Notes: generated by a model from the letters alone, not told the origin. A DNA stretch of 64,000 nt from Streptomyces minutiscleroticus (GCF_014650875.1 NZ_BMVU01000044.1:1-64000), one strand, 5' to 3'; counted from the first letter of the stretch, positions 9,189-18,561 are shown. Made by a program: numbers and translations.

Positions 9189-9278
9189 GCGATGCCCTTT
9201 CGATCCCGGGACGTTGTTGCCGTGTAAAAACACCGTGGCAGGCAGCTCTGCGCACCTCCGCGGCCCTCGCCGACACGG

Positions 9279-9300
9279 TTACAGTGCACTTGCACTGTAA
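9279..9300. promoter_or_regulatory. TetR operator palindrome
   Basis: A perfect inverted repeat: TTACAGTGCA, spacer CT, TGCACTGTAA. It lies between the small membrane gene (start at 9188, minus) and the TetR gene (start at 9357, plus). The symmetry and position are what is expected for autoregulation by a TetR dimer and control of the divergent gene. Confidence 0.8.
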
Positions 9301-9356
9301 AAGGATCGAAGCACCGTTCGCAATGCAGCCGCATGGTGAACGGTCGAGGAGGCGAC

Positions 9357-9971
9357 GTGCCGAAGATCGTGGATCACGAAGAGCGCAGGACGCGCCTGGT
9401 CGAGGCCGTCTGGGCGCTGGCGGTCCGGGGTGGCATCGAACAGGTGACGCTGCGCAAGGTGGCCGACGAAGCGGGCGTCTCCATGGGCCACGTGCAGCAC
9501 TACTACTCCTCGATGCAGGCCCTGATCCGCGACGCGCTCGACCGGGCCGTGCGAGCCGTGCACACCACCATCGAGAACACGGTCGGGACAGCCGGCACGA
9601 GCCCGGAAGCCGTGCTCCGCGCATGCCTTCACGCCTTGGTCCGTCCCGATGAGGAGAGCATGCGGCTCATGCGGTTCTCCCTGGCCGCTGCCGGGCGAGC
9701 CGTCTCCGACCCGACCACGGCCAACGTCCTGGCCCCGGGCGACGAGAAACTGCTCACCTTCACCGCCAAGCTCATCGCCGCAGCCCGGCAGGAACGCGGC
9801 AACCGGTCTCACGGCGAAGAGCGCACCGACGCCGACATCTGCTGGTCGCTCGCCACAAGCCTCGGCGTGGACGTCGCCCTCGGATACCGCTCCCCGGATG
9901 CCGCCGGACGCATGCTCGACCACCACATCAACCAGGTCCTGGGAGCGGACCAGAGCAAGGCAACGACCTGA
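9357..9971 (+). CDS. TetR/AcrR family regulator
   Basis: A 204-residue TetR-type repressor. The GTG at 9357 was chosen because GAGGAGG lies 4-5 nt upstream; an ATG at 9333 is in frame but has no ribosome site. The N-terminal helix-turn-helix spans about 10-56 with TLRKVADEAGVSMGHVQHYY, the recognition helix typical of BetI-like members. The C-terminal ligand domain ends near residue 200. It is divergent from the small membrane protein gene and has its own perfect palindromic operator upstream, so autoregulation is likely. The ligand is unknown. Confidence 0.9.
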   Translation: MPKIVDHEERRTRLVEAVWALAVRGGIEQVTLRKVADEAGVSMGHVQHYYSSMQALIRDALDRAVRAVHTTIENTVGTAGTSPEAVLRACLHALVRPDEESMRLMRFSLAAAGRAVSDPTTANVLAPGDEKLLTFTAKLIAAARQERGNRSHGEERTDADICWSLATSLGVDVALGYRSPDAAGRMLDHHINQVLGADQSKATT

Positions 9972-10751
9972 GACACCATGCACGCTCGTTCGTGAACTGC
10001 AAAAGCCCGAGACGGCACCGGCAAGCCCTGCCGCCCTCGAGCGACATCAAAACTCACCGACTTTGACCATGGAGGGGGCCACGAAACGACTCCCCGAGCC
10101 GTCTCGGAATGACTTCCCCGGAGACTGATGCAGCCAACCCTTGGGCCGGCACCAGCACCAGGCCCCGTGTGGACGACATCCATGGCTTTTAAGCATGAAA
10201 TTGCAAGGCAGAGGCGCGTTAGAAGGCGCGCGCCCGACCCGTACGCCCGCTGGTGCGTGACCTGGAACGAGTGAGGGTGCTTGGATCGGACACCGCGTAC
10301 AAGCCGCGCATCCCGGCTCCCCGGGAGTACGCGGTCGGCGAGGGCCTGGACCAGCACGGGCTTTCGGCGAGGGCCTGAACCAGCACAGGCTTCAGGTCCT
10401 CGCCCTGCGCCTTCCCTCACGGCAGGAACGGACGGGTGCCTGCTCCTGCCTACCCTGCTGTCGCGCCCTCTTGCCTACTCGCCGACGTCATGGCCACAAC
10501 GCTGACCTGGCCCGGCCGCCAAAAGGACCGGCAGCAAGGCTGCCGTCAACCGGACGCCGTACGTCCGGAAAAGGACCATGCGGGTACAGCGTCTTCCCGG
10601 CGTGAACAAGGCGCCGTCCAAAACGCGCCTCTCGTCCCTGCCCACCCTGCTCATGGCCCCCTTGTGGCCTGCATGCCGCAATGAGACGGTCCTGTCCGCG
10701 CATTGCGCATACCGGCGCGTCGCGCCTAACTGGTCCGGGAAGGCGCCCCAC
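9972..10751. other. Intergenic region with a 29-bp tandem duplication
   Basis: Positions 10335-10363 and 10364-10392 are an imperfect direct repeat of 29 bp (two mismatches) beginning TCGGCGAGGGCCTG. A 41-residue GTG frame at 10253-10378 spans the first copy and looks protein-like (for example PRIPAPREYAVGEGLDQ), but it ends in the second copy; it may be a gene remnant. Nothing else is recognised. Confidence 0.5.
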
Positions 10752-11165
10752 ATGACGCGCCAGGAGAACATCCCACCGGCAGTTGCCGAGGACCGCGCGG
10801 CGGACACGGTCCGCCGCACCACCCCCGCGCCTCTGTCCTTGGCCCGCACCACCACATCCGACGGCGTCACCGTCCTGCGCCCGCACGGCGAGATCGACCA
10901 CTGCACCGTCGCTCCGCTGCGCCAGGCCCTCACCGACACCCCCACTACCGCGCCGGCCCGCACCGTCGTCGATCTGAGCGAGGTCACCTTCATGGACTCC
11001 ACCGGTCTCAACGCCCTCATCATCGGCCAGCGCGCCACCCGCGGCACCCCCGGCTGGATTCGCCTTGCCCACCCCCGACCATGCGTGCAGCGCGTCCTTC
11101 GCCTCTCCGGCCTGGACGCCTTCATCGACTGCTACCCCACCCTCGACCAAGCCCTGGCCCGCTGA
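10752..11165 (+). CDS. STAS-domain anti-sigma factor antagonist
   Basis: A 137-residue single STAS protein with about 30 extra N-terminal residues. Start at ATG 10752, preceded by GGGAAGG about 9 nt upstream. The GEIDH strand is at 46-50, and FMDSTG (80-85) carries the phosphorylatable Ser/Thr pair. The end is the YPTLDQALAR tail. It resembles the antagonist encoded convergently at 11360-11725 (both have PRP/QQP-VQR-L-LSGL and YPTL), so the pair looks like a local duplication followed by inversion. Confidence 0.9.
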   Translation: MTRQENIPPAVAEDRAADTVRRTTPAPLSLARTTTSDGVTVLRPHGEIDHCTVAPLRQALTDTPTTAPARTVVDLSEVTFMDSTGLNALIIGQRATRGTPGWIRLAHPRPCVQRVLRLSGLDAFIDCYPTLDQALAR

Positions 11166-11359
11166 CACTCGCACCCCTTCGGCTGTCGCCTTCAGGGCGC
11201 GGGAGAACGGATGATCACTGGGTCGGTGAACGCGGTCCGATGCCGACACTTCGAACGGTTGGACACGCCAGCGTGAGGTCCTGACCAAGGGACTCGCCGA
11301 CCGGCCGATCAGGACCGGCCACAACCCCAGGACCGTGGCTCGCCGCGGTTCCCTGCGGC

Positions 11360-11725
11360 TCAGGCAGCCAGCGCCCGGCGCAGGGTGGGATAGCAGTCGA
11401 AGAACGCTTGCAGACCGCTGAGTTCGAGCAGGCGCTGGACGGGCTGCTGTATGCCGGCCAGACGGACCCAGCCGGAGGCGTCCTGCACCGCCTGGTGGAG
11501 ATCGATGAGGGCGTTGAGACCGCTGGAGTCCATGAAGGCGACGCCGTCCAGATCGATCACCATCCGGGCCGGGCCGTCAGCGCGGTCGGCGCTGAGTGCC
11601 TGGCGCAGCCGCGGCGCGGTGTGATGGTCGATCTCGCCCTCAAGGCGGACGACGGTGACGGCATCGGCGACGGTCCGGATCGCGGTAAGTCGGCTGGGGC
11701 TGTGCATGTTGTCGGGGTCGATCAC
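11360..11725 (-). CDS. STAS-domain anti-sigma factor antagonist
   Basis: A 121-residue STAS protein if the GTG at 11723-11725 is used; GAGGAA lies about 5 nt upstream. A longer frame to 11767 has no ribosome site. GEIDHHTAPRLRQAL occupies 30-44, and FMDSSG at 64-69 has the phospho-acceptor serine. It is close in sequence to the STAS proteins at 10752 and 442. It is convergent with the former, leaving a 194-bp gap. Confidence 0.9.
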   Translation of the reverse strand: MIDPDNMHSPSRLTAIRTVADAVTVVRLEGEIDHHTAPRLRQALSADRADGPARMVIDLDGVAFMDSSGLNALIDLHQAVQDASGWVRLAGIQQPVQRLLELSGLQAFFDCYPTLRRALAA

Positions 11726-11921
11726 ACAGTTCCTCTGCAACAGATCGGTGGAGCATGTCCTGGGCACCCTCGTGTGAAGGGCAGTCTTGCGACCCTAGGC
11801 GGGGGAGGAGCACGTGGCCTACCCATACACGTGTCAAAGCCGCCCGGCGGCAAGACCTCGGCAGACAGAGCCCGCACCGCCGCGCCCGACTGCTTCCGGC
11901 TTCCGCCCCGGGCGGGGCCTC

Positions 11922-12269
11922 TCATCCGCCACCGGCTGCGAGCGGGAGCTGTTCGGCCACCCCCGTGCTCTCGAAGGCCAGCCGCGCCATCGCACTCACC
12001 TCCGCGATAACGACGCGGATGCCCACGACCTCCATGCCCCAGCACACGCCCAGCAGAGTGCAGGCGCTGTCGCGGCCGCAGTAGGAGACCTCGGACAGAT
12101 CCAGCACCACCCGGCGCCCCTCGCCTTGCCCCCGCGTCAGCTGCTCGACCGCCTCGGTCAGCAACTGCACCTCCTTCAGCCCCAACTCACCGACCACGCT
12201 CAAAAACGCCGCACCGTCGTGCGTCCTGACATCACGGATCACCAGCTCACAACGTGGCGTGTGTCCCAT
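11922..12269 (-). CDS. Divergent STAS-domain protein
   Basis: A 115-residue STAS protein with a good AAGGGG ribosome site 5-6 nt before the ATG. Family features are the VVGELG strand at 25-30 and VVLDLSEVSYCGRDSACTLL at 54-73. The motif region is GRDSAC, so a serine is present but not in the usual DSSG context. The final residues (LPLAAGGG) are a flexible tail. It is more divergent than the other serine-bearing copies and may belong to another partner set. Confidence 0.8.
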   Translation of the reverse strand: MGHTPRCELVIRDVRTHDGAAFLSVVGELGLKEVQLLTEAVEQLTRGQGEGRRVVLDLSEVSYCGRDSACTLLGVCWGMEVVGIRVVIAEVSAMARLAFESTGVAEQLPLAAGGG

Positions 12270-12685
12270 GTCTGCCCCTTCCCTTCAGCGGTGACGACCC
12301 CTTGCGCCTGTTTCCGCAGCCGCCGCCTCCAGCCCGCCGGCGCCCCCTGGCCCGCGCATCGGTGTACGGGCCGAAAACGCCGTCGCACCGTCTACCCCGC
12401 TCCTGCCGCCCCATCGGCGCGGCAGGAGCGCGCCTGCGGCACACACCCCACCGGCCGCCACCGGGCACCTGCGGCAACGCGTCCGGCACCACCCCTCGGC
12501 GCACGCGAGCACGCCAGAGCGCACGGCTCAGGCGAACACAACCGCCACGGCGTGACCGGCCCCGCACACCGGCTTCGGGACTGGTGGGCTCGCAAGTTGA
12601 GGTGTCGCGTATTCGTAGCCGAGGTCGGCAGCCCCATGACGCTGAGTGAGCCGTCAGGGGCGGTCGATCGCAGTGGGGTGATCGC
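12270..12685. other. No gene recognised
   Basis: About 400 bp upstream of the SUFU-domain gene. Frames are Arg/Pro/Ala-rich without family resemblance. Confidence 0.3.
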
Positions 12686-13267
12686 GTGGTGAGTGATGCG
12701 AGGGTGTTGGCCGCGGAGGCCGTTGAGTCACATGTCCGGGCGTTCTTCGAAGGGCACTCCGTGGAGGTCGTCGACTACGACCTCGGGCCGGAACGGCGCG
12801 AGGTGGCGCCCGATCTGCGAGTTCTCGTTGTGGGGCCCGGTCCCCGCAGCGACAGCTGGGCCTATGTGACCGCCGGGTGCTGGGCCGCGATGGAGAAGGA
12901 CGGTCACGGCCTTGAGTTCGTCATGACCGCCCACGTCCGCGACCAGCGGTTCATCGAGCTCATGGCGATGATCGCCTACTACCACTGCGGAGGACATCAG
13001 CTCGACCTGGAGCACAGCATGCCGATCGGGGAACCGTGGGTGCCGGGGTCAACCTGCGATCACCTGCTGATCAGCCTGCCCTATCTCCACGGACCAGACC
13101 TTGAACACTGCCCCGTTCCCGGGGGCCACGCCCGCATCCTGTGGACCCTGCCCGTAACGACAGCCGAGATCGAGTTCCGCAGGTGTCACGGGCACGAGGC
13201 GTTGGAGCAGCTCTTCGACAAGGCAGAGATCATCCCCACCGATCCTTTCAGGGCGTCGGTTGCCTGA
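12686..13267 (+). CDS. Suppressor-of-fused (SUFU) domain protein
   Basis: A 193-residue protein starting with GTG, GGGGTG about 7 nt upstream. It shows the bacterial SUFU pattern: a central YVTAGCW segment near 60-66, FVMTAHVRDQRFIELMAMIAYY around 78-99, then LLISLPYLHGPDLEHC and ILWTLPVTTAEIEF toward the C-terminus. Bacterial SUFU proteins are cytoplasmic; many are thought to act as immunity proteins or interaction modules, but no toxin partner is visible next to it. The neighbouring recombinase fragment and IS elements suggest a mobile context. Confidence 0.8.
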   Translation: MVSDARVLAAEAVESHVRAFFEGHSVEVVDYDLGPERREVAPDLRVLVVGPGPRSDSWAYVTAGCWAAMEKDGHGLEFVMTAHVRDQRFIELMAMIAYYHCGGHQLDLEHSMPIGEPWVPGSTCDHLLISLPYLHGPDLEHCPVPGGHARILWTLPVTTAEIEFRRCHGHEALEQLFDKAEIIPTDPFRASVA

Positions 13268-13288
13268 GTCTCCGTCCTCCGGCGGTCA

Positions 13289-14242
13289 TCAATTGTGGTC
13301 GCCAGGGGCGTATCGGCTCCAGGTTCCGCCAGCCTCGGTGACCAGCCGGGTGGCGGCCTTGTCGTGATAGCCGAGTGCCTTCGCGACGACGAGGGCCGGG
13401 GCCTGCAGGACGAGCTGACGGATCGCGGAGGCTCTGCCGCGCTGTGGCGGGACGCCGATCTCACGCAGATGGGCTTGGAGGCTGACCGGGTTCATCGGCT
13501 GTCCGGGTTGGCGGCCGGGGAAGAGCCAGTGGGAGCTTCTGCTGCTGGCGTAGGGCAGATGCTGGCGGGACAGGATGTATGCCCGCATCAGGTCCGCAAC
13601 GGGCCCGGGGAGCGGGGAGGGCGGATCATCCAGCCGGACAGTGACAGTGACTCCGTCGTCGATGATGTCGTCCATAGTGAGGCGAACGATGCGGCTGACG
13701 GGCTGGGCATAGGCAAGAACGAGTGCGGCAACGATGCGGCTCCGCAGAGGTAGGGAGTTGTCGTTGAGGACCCGTCGGAGCATGGGGAGTCGGCGGTGCT
13801 GGTGCAGTGGCGCCTGGTCCTGGGTGATGGCCTGGGGCGGAAGGGTGAGGCGGGGCATGCGGCCCGTCTTCATGCACCAGCGGAGGAAGGTCTGAGCTGG
13901 GCGCCGGGTGGCGAGGTTCTCGGTGTGCCAGGCGTCGGGGTCGGCCTGCCGACAGTGCTCGATAGTGCGGCCTCGGCCGGCGAGCCAGGCAAGGAAGGAG
14001 CCGGCCTGGGCGGTCTCCTGCTTGGCCTGGTGCGTCTGAGAGTGTCCCAGCGGCCCCTTCTCCGCCGTGGCCCGTAGTCGGCGCATCTGGTGCCAGGTAG
14101 CGAAGTGCCGGACGAGGCGGTGGTGTTCGGGGTCCTCGATGGTGGCGAGCCGTTCGGTCAGCCAGCGCTGGTAGAGCAGGAGCTGGTTGCGTCCACTGAC
14201 GTGGTGTGCGGGTTCGACCTGATCCGGGGGTTTGTTCCGGCT
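13289..14242 (-). pseudogene. Tyrosine recombinase, N-terminally truncated
   Basis: An open frame of about 317 codons without a start codon near its beginning; the first ATG is at 14084-14086. The visible part has a SAM-like core region (the segment LLLLYQRWLTERLATIED upstream of the ATG is still in frame) and a catalytic-domain-like C-terminus: an Arg in SRIVRLTMDD, a GYHDKAATR box and a candidate nucleophile Tyr in WSRYAPGD. The usual HxxR box is replaced by RASAIR, so activity is doubtful. An in-frame TGA at 14243-14245, next to the IS256 remnant, marks where the 5' part was lost. Confidence 0.65.
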
Positions 14243-14318
14243 TCAGGGCGGATGCCCGCATGGATGAACGGCCACCGGCTGATCTTCGAGGTGTCGAAGC
14301 TCGAAGGAGATCAGAACG

Positions 14319-15355
14319 ATGACCGCACCCGACAGTCCGCCCCTGCACGCCCTCACCGAGGAGAATCCCGCCTGGGGGCGCCCCCGCTTGCGGGGGAGAG
14401 CCCCGATCTGCTGCGCACGATGGTCAAGACGTTCACCGACGCCCTCAGGTCCGCCAAGGCCGACACCCTGTGCAATGCCGCAGACGGGCAGGTCAGCGAC
14501 GACCGCGTCAACCAGCGCAACGGCTACCGCCCGCACGAGTGGGACACCCGGACCGGCACGATCGAGCCCGCCACTCCCACACTGCGCTCCGGCAGCTACT
14601 TCCCCACCTGGCCCCTGGAGTGCCGCCGCCGGACCGAACAGGCCCCGATCAGCGTGGTCGCCACCGCCTACCTGCCGGGCATCTCCCCCCGCAGAGCCGA
14701 GAAGCCCGCCGAGTCCCCCGGTGTCACCCAGTTGTCGAAGTCGCAGGTCAGCGCGATGGCCAAACACCTGGACGAGCAGGTCACGGCCTTTCGCAACCGG
14801 CCCCTGGACGGCGGCCCCTACACCTTCGTCCGGGTCGACGCGCTCACGCAGAAGGTCCGCGAGGGCGGCCGCATCGCAGGCGTCCACGCCCTGGTCGCGG
14901 TCGGGGGCAACGCCGACGGCCACCGCGAGATCCTCGGCCTGGACGTCGCCTCCAGCCAGGACGGCGCCGACCGGCCGGCCTTCCTGCGCCCACGGGCCGC
15001 CCACGGCCTGTCCGGCGTCCACCTGACCGTCTCCGACGCCCACACCGGCCTGGTCAACGCCAGCGGCGCCACCCTGCCCGGTGCCTCCTGACAGCGCTGC
15101 CGCACCCTCCCCCACGCCCTGCACGGGCGCGGGCGGTACCCCCACCGCCAGAAACCTGCTCTCCCAGGCCCCGAAGTCGGCCCAGCCCTGGGTGGCCACC
15201 TTGCTGCGGACCGTCTTCGAACAGCCCGACGCCGACACGGTACAGGCCCAACTGCGCCACGCCCTGCACGCCCTGGAGGCCAAGTTCCCCAGGGCCGCGG
15301 CCCACCCGGACGCCGCCCAGCACGACCTGCCGGCCTTCACTGCCCTCACCCCGGA
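14319..15355 (+). pseudogene. IS256-family transposase remnant
   Basis: The frame opens with MTAPDSPPLHALTEEN, then shifts near 14370 into a frame reading LLRTMVKTFTDALRSAKAD and onward through VSDDRVNQRNGYRPHEWDTR and SKSQVSAMAKHLDEQV, all characteristic of IS256 Mutator-type transposases. A stop after LPGAS at 15091 and another frameshift lead to LLSQAPKSAQPWVATLLRTV. The C-terminal third, including the last catalytic Glu region, is missing. Many substitutions show long decay. Confidence 0.85.
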
Positions 15356-15981
15356 CGATTCCTGCGATGAACGGCACGGAACAGTTCACGGGTCGCGCCG
15401 GAGCGCCAGCAGGTGGAAGGACGCGCCCCGGCGCTCCCTGGGCAGCGCTGCGACCGGCCCACAGGAAACCGGCCGCAGCCCCACACCACCACCACGCGCA
15501 CGAGAGCATTCCGTGCACCCACCAACTCCCCCGGCTCCCCGACCGCAGGCTCGCCCAACAGGGTGATCATGCATGCAGCCCCGGCCGGAGGGATTTCCGG
15601 CCGGAGCTGCGGCGTGGGTCGCGGGAGGGGCGGTCGCCTACGCGGCGAAAGGCATTTCGGCGATCCGTGCAGGGCAGGACAAGGTCGACGGGCACATCCC
15701 TCGGTCCTGTCAGGTGGAGGCGGGGCGGAACGGCGTGCGGGCGGCCTTTCACGCGCCACTGACACGACCGGCGCGCCATCCGGTTCCCGCGCGGTCCGGC
15801 CTCACAGAATGGGCCGCCGGCCTGGGCGCCTGGCCGCTGTAGCGGTCGTCCGCTGCGGGCACGACCGCCCGGCGGGCGTGGCGGCCGTCCCGCGCCTGGA
15901 CGGCTCGGCGGCCTGGTCCGGTGGCGTGGCCAGGGAACCAACGGGCTGTCCAGTTCTCTTCTTCGGCGAGAGATTGTCCGG
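15356..15981. other. No gene recognised
   Basis: About 600 bp between the IS256 remnant and the toxin-antitoxin pair. Low-complexity GC-rich frames only. Confidence 0.3.
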
Positions 15982-16359
15982 TTACGCGGGGTGCAGTGAC
16001 CGGAGCCGGTCCGCGATGTCGTACACGGTCAGGCGCAGCGCGCGGATGTCGGTGATCAGGTCGCGCCAGGGTTCGTAGGAGGTGTCCACGGTTTCGCCGG
16101 AGGCCCGGATGTAGGCCACGGCGACGCCGTATGCGAAGTACTCGTTGCGTGCAGGTAGCGGCCGCAGCAGCACCAGCTGTTCCAGCAGCGCGGCGGCCCG
16201 CCAGTACGCGTCGGGCTTGCCGACCTCGATGTGCGGGGTGTTCACGCGGTGCCGGGCCACGGCGGCGACGAGCCCGGAGTAGTCCCGTACGGCCAGTTCC
16301 TTGCCGAGCAGTTCCTCCTGCCGGTCCAGCAGCCAGCGGACATCGATGTGCAGGTCCAA
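15982..16359 (-). CDS. Fic/Doc-like toxin of a toxin-antitoxin pair
   Basis: A 125-residue protein from a TTG start at 16357-16359, 2 nt after the antitoxin stop, so translation is probably coupled. It has the layout of small Streptomyces Doc-like toxins: DYSGLVAAVARHRVN near 26-40, AYWRAAALLEQLVLLRPL near 51-68 and ARNEYFAYGVAVAYI at 70-84. The helix where Fic/Doc proteins carry HxFx(D/E)GNKR here reads LPARNEYFAYG, without the His and GN residues, so catalytic AMP or phosphate transfer is uncertain. It may be a diverged or inactive toxin. Confidence 0.7.
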   Translation of the reverse strand: MDLHIDVRWLLDRQEELLGKELAVRDYSGLVAAVARHRVNTPHIEVGKPDAYWRAAALLEQLVLLRPLPARNEYFAYGVAVAYIRASGETVDTSYEPWRDLITDIRALRLTVYDIADRLRSLHPA

Positions 16360-16361
16360 GG

Positions 16362-16610
16362 TCAGGCCGCCCGGTGCATGCTGTCGGCGCTCTGGGGCAG
16401 GCCCCCGAAGTCACGGTCGAAGGCCTCGGCGATCCCGGGTTCGGCGATGACCTCGCGGAAGGCCGCGGTGGCCGCGCGCAGCTTGAGCTGGTTCTCCTCT
16501 TGGACGGCAAGCTCCGCCAACAGGGCGCGGACACTCGTGCCCCGGGCGGCAGCGATGCCGGCCAGCCGGTCTCGCGTCTCGGTGTCGATCTTTACCGTCG
16601 TGTCTGCCAT
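16362..16610 (-). CDS. Ribbon-helix-helix antitoxin
   Basis: An 82-residue protein with MADTTVKIDTETRDRLAGIA, the N-terminal pattern of ribbon-helix-helix (MazE/VapB-like) antitoxins of actinobacteria. The rest is a charged helix that would wrap the toxin. Start chosen at ATG 16608-16610; a GTG two codons upstream is possible. It lies directly before the Doc-like toxin on the same strand. A GTATAC palindrome just upstream at 16619-16624 is a candidate operator core. Confidence 0.75.
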   Translation of the reverse strand: MADTTVKIDTETRDRLAGIAAARGTSVRALLAELAVQEENQLKLRAATAAFREVIAEPGIAEAFDRDFGGLPQSADSMHRAA

Positions 16611-16639
16611 GCTCACGAGTATACGTCCATGACTACCTT

Positions 16640-17016
16640 CATGAATACTTTTTCAGTGGTGCCGCTCGGCTCCGAGGGCGTGACGGTGCGCTCGGACAGG
16701 CGGGGCAAGGACTCGCGGCCACGTTCGAAGACGACGCCAGCAACTGGCTCCCGAACGAAGTGCGCGAAGACCAAGAACACACCAGTCCGTCCTTCAGCCA
16801 CACTGGGCCGGAAGGGCCGGCCGTGATCGACTTCTTCCGCGCCCAAGGCATTGAGGTGCACGACCGCGGTCGCGTCCCCCGCAATGCCCGCGTCGCACCC
16901 CTCGGCACCGACCCTGCTCCAGGACAACCGACCGCCGTCCAGATCGGCAGCGGCTACGACCAGCAGCTCTACGTCTGTCCGATGGCGCAAGAACACCCCC
17001 ACTCCGAGCTGATGCA
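16640..17016 (+). pseudogene. Hypothetical gene remnant
   Basis: The plus-strand frame ending at 17020 contains protein-like stretches (LAATFEDDASNWLPNEVRED, VIDFFRAQGIEVHDRGRV, QIGSGYDQQLYVC) with no suitable start codon. It probably lost its 5' end. No family is recognised. It ends where the IS5 fragment on the other strand begins. Confidence 0.35.
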
Positions 17017-18256
17017 CTAGGTCGTTTCTGATGGCTCTTGGACGGTGTCGCGGAGCCGGATGACGATCGCGGTGACGGTGAGGGTGTCGTTGAAGATGTA
17101 GTCGCGCTTGTCGTAGCGGCTGGCCACGGCCCGGAACCGTTTCCACTTGCTGACGCACCGCTCGACCGCGCTGCGCCGCCGGTACCGGGCCTTGTCGAAG
17201 GCGGGCGTCGGCGTTCTGGACGGCGAGGAAGGCGGCGGCCGGCATGGAGCGTGTGATGTGCCGGTACCAGCCGTGGTGGGAGCGCACCTCGTAGCCGGCC
17301 AGTCAGGCCGTCTGCTGGGCCAACCGGATGGCCTCCTCCACCCGCCGGCGGGCGCCGGGCACCAGCACCGACTGCTCCACCGGGGTCTGCTGCGGCCCCC
17401 AGGCCAGGTAGCAGTCCCGCTCACTCGGGTCTTCCGGGCGGCGTCGGGTGATGAGCCAACGGGCCCACGCTTCGTCGCCGGCGGGTGTGTCCGGGTCGGG
17501 GATGCGCCGTACCCACCACTGCCGGCGGCGGCTGTCGAGCTGGGAGGGGCCCGCGGGCAGCTGCACCCAGTCCTCGTCCTGGGCGACGCGCTCGACCAGC
17601 CGGGCGGCGTGCCGCCGGCCCGGCCGCGGCAGCACCGTCTGGTTGGCCTGCACCATCCGCCGCATACGACAGCTCACGTGACTCCAAAAAGGTGCGGAAG
17701 GCGCCGTCGCGACCGTAGACCTCGTCCGCCGCCACCCACACCTGCCCCTGCGGCAGGTCGGACAGAATCCGGTCGATCAGCCGCTCCGCCTGGCGCGGCT
17801 CGACGGCAGAGCCCACCGCGTCGGGCACGTGCGCGGCACGACAGCGCGCCCGATCACGCGTCCACTCCTGCGGCAGATGGAGCTCTCGGTCGATGAGTGC
17901 CTGTCCGGCGCCGGTGGCCCAGGCGGCCATCACCCCCACCTGGCAGGGAGACCCCCCGCCGAGCGAGCCGGTGAACTGACGGTCCACTCCGGCCGAGACA
18001 TGACCTTTCTTGGCGAAGCCGGCCTTGTCCACGACCAGCACTTCCGCGCCCGCCGGCCCGGCGCCGCAGATCAGCCCGCGGGAAAACGCTCCCGGCCCCA
18101 AGCAGCACATCCTCCAGCCGGTCCGACCACTCATCCGCCCGTTCGCGGTCGGTGGCAACCGGTGGAACGTCCAGCGATGGTGCCTGCATACCCGGTGGTT
18201 GACCGCTTCAGCAGATCACCGAACTGCAGCGGCGCAGTCGATCTCCAGCTGAAGGG
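17017..18256 (-). mobile_element. Nested IS701-family and IS5-family remnants
   Basis: Reading on the minus strand from 18256: a terminal repeat at 18219-18256, then an IS701-family transposase remnant (VLVVDKAGFAKKGHVSAGVDRQ; VWVAADEVYGRDGAFRTFL), a frameshift near 17680, then WVRRIPDPDTPAGDEAWARW and YLAWGPQQTPVEQSVLVPGA, and an in-frame TGA at 17303-17305 followed by YEVRSHHGWYRHITRS. At about 17205 the IS701 sequence stops and the C-terminus of an IS5-type transposase follows (KARYRRRSAVERCVSKWKRF, SRYDK). The element is non-functional and chimeric. Confidence 0.85.
18219..18256. repeat. 38-bp IS701 terminal repeat, copy 1
   Basis: It begins CCGAACTGCAGCGGCGCAGT and ends CTGAAGGG. The same 38 bp, with one or no mismatch, is found at 25369-25406 and 59647-59684. 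In those two copies it follows the transposase C-terminus; here it precedes the minus-strand transposase, so it is an inverted terminal repeat of one IS family. Confidence 0.85.
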
Positions 18257-18561
18257 CCAGCTGGTGCACCCCCAGCGGGCCTGGGGCCGCGGGACGCAGG
18301 GATTTGAGCGGTTGTCCGACCGGGGGCCGGGCAAGGGGCGCCAGGCTGGAGGAGGAGGCATGAGATGGGTGTCGTGGTTCATCGTCGACCTTGCATGGGC
18401 ATTCCCGGCTTCGGCCGGAGGGGGAAACGCATTCCCGCCTCGGAGGCGCGCAGCCCCGGAGTTCGCTTCGCTGTCAGGGGCATGGGGCCGGTGGTGTCCC
18501 GGCTTGACGTAGTGTGCGGGCGGCCGCTTCCCTGGTGGCAGAGGCGGCTGCCGGGAGCGGT

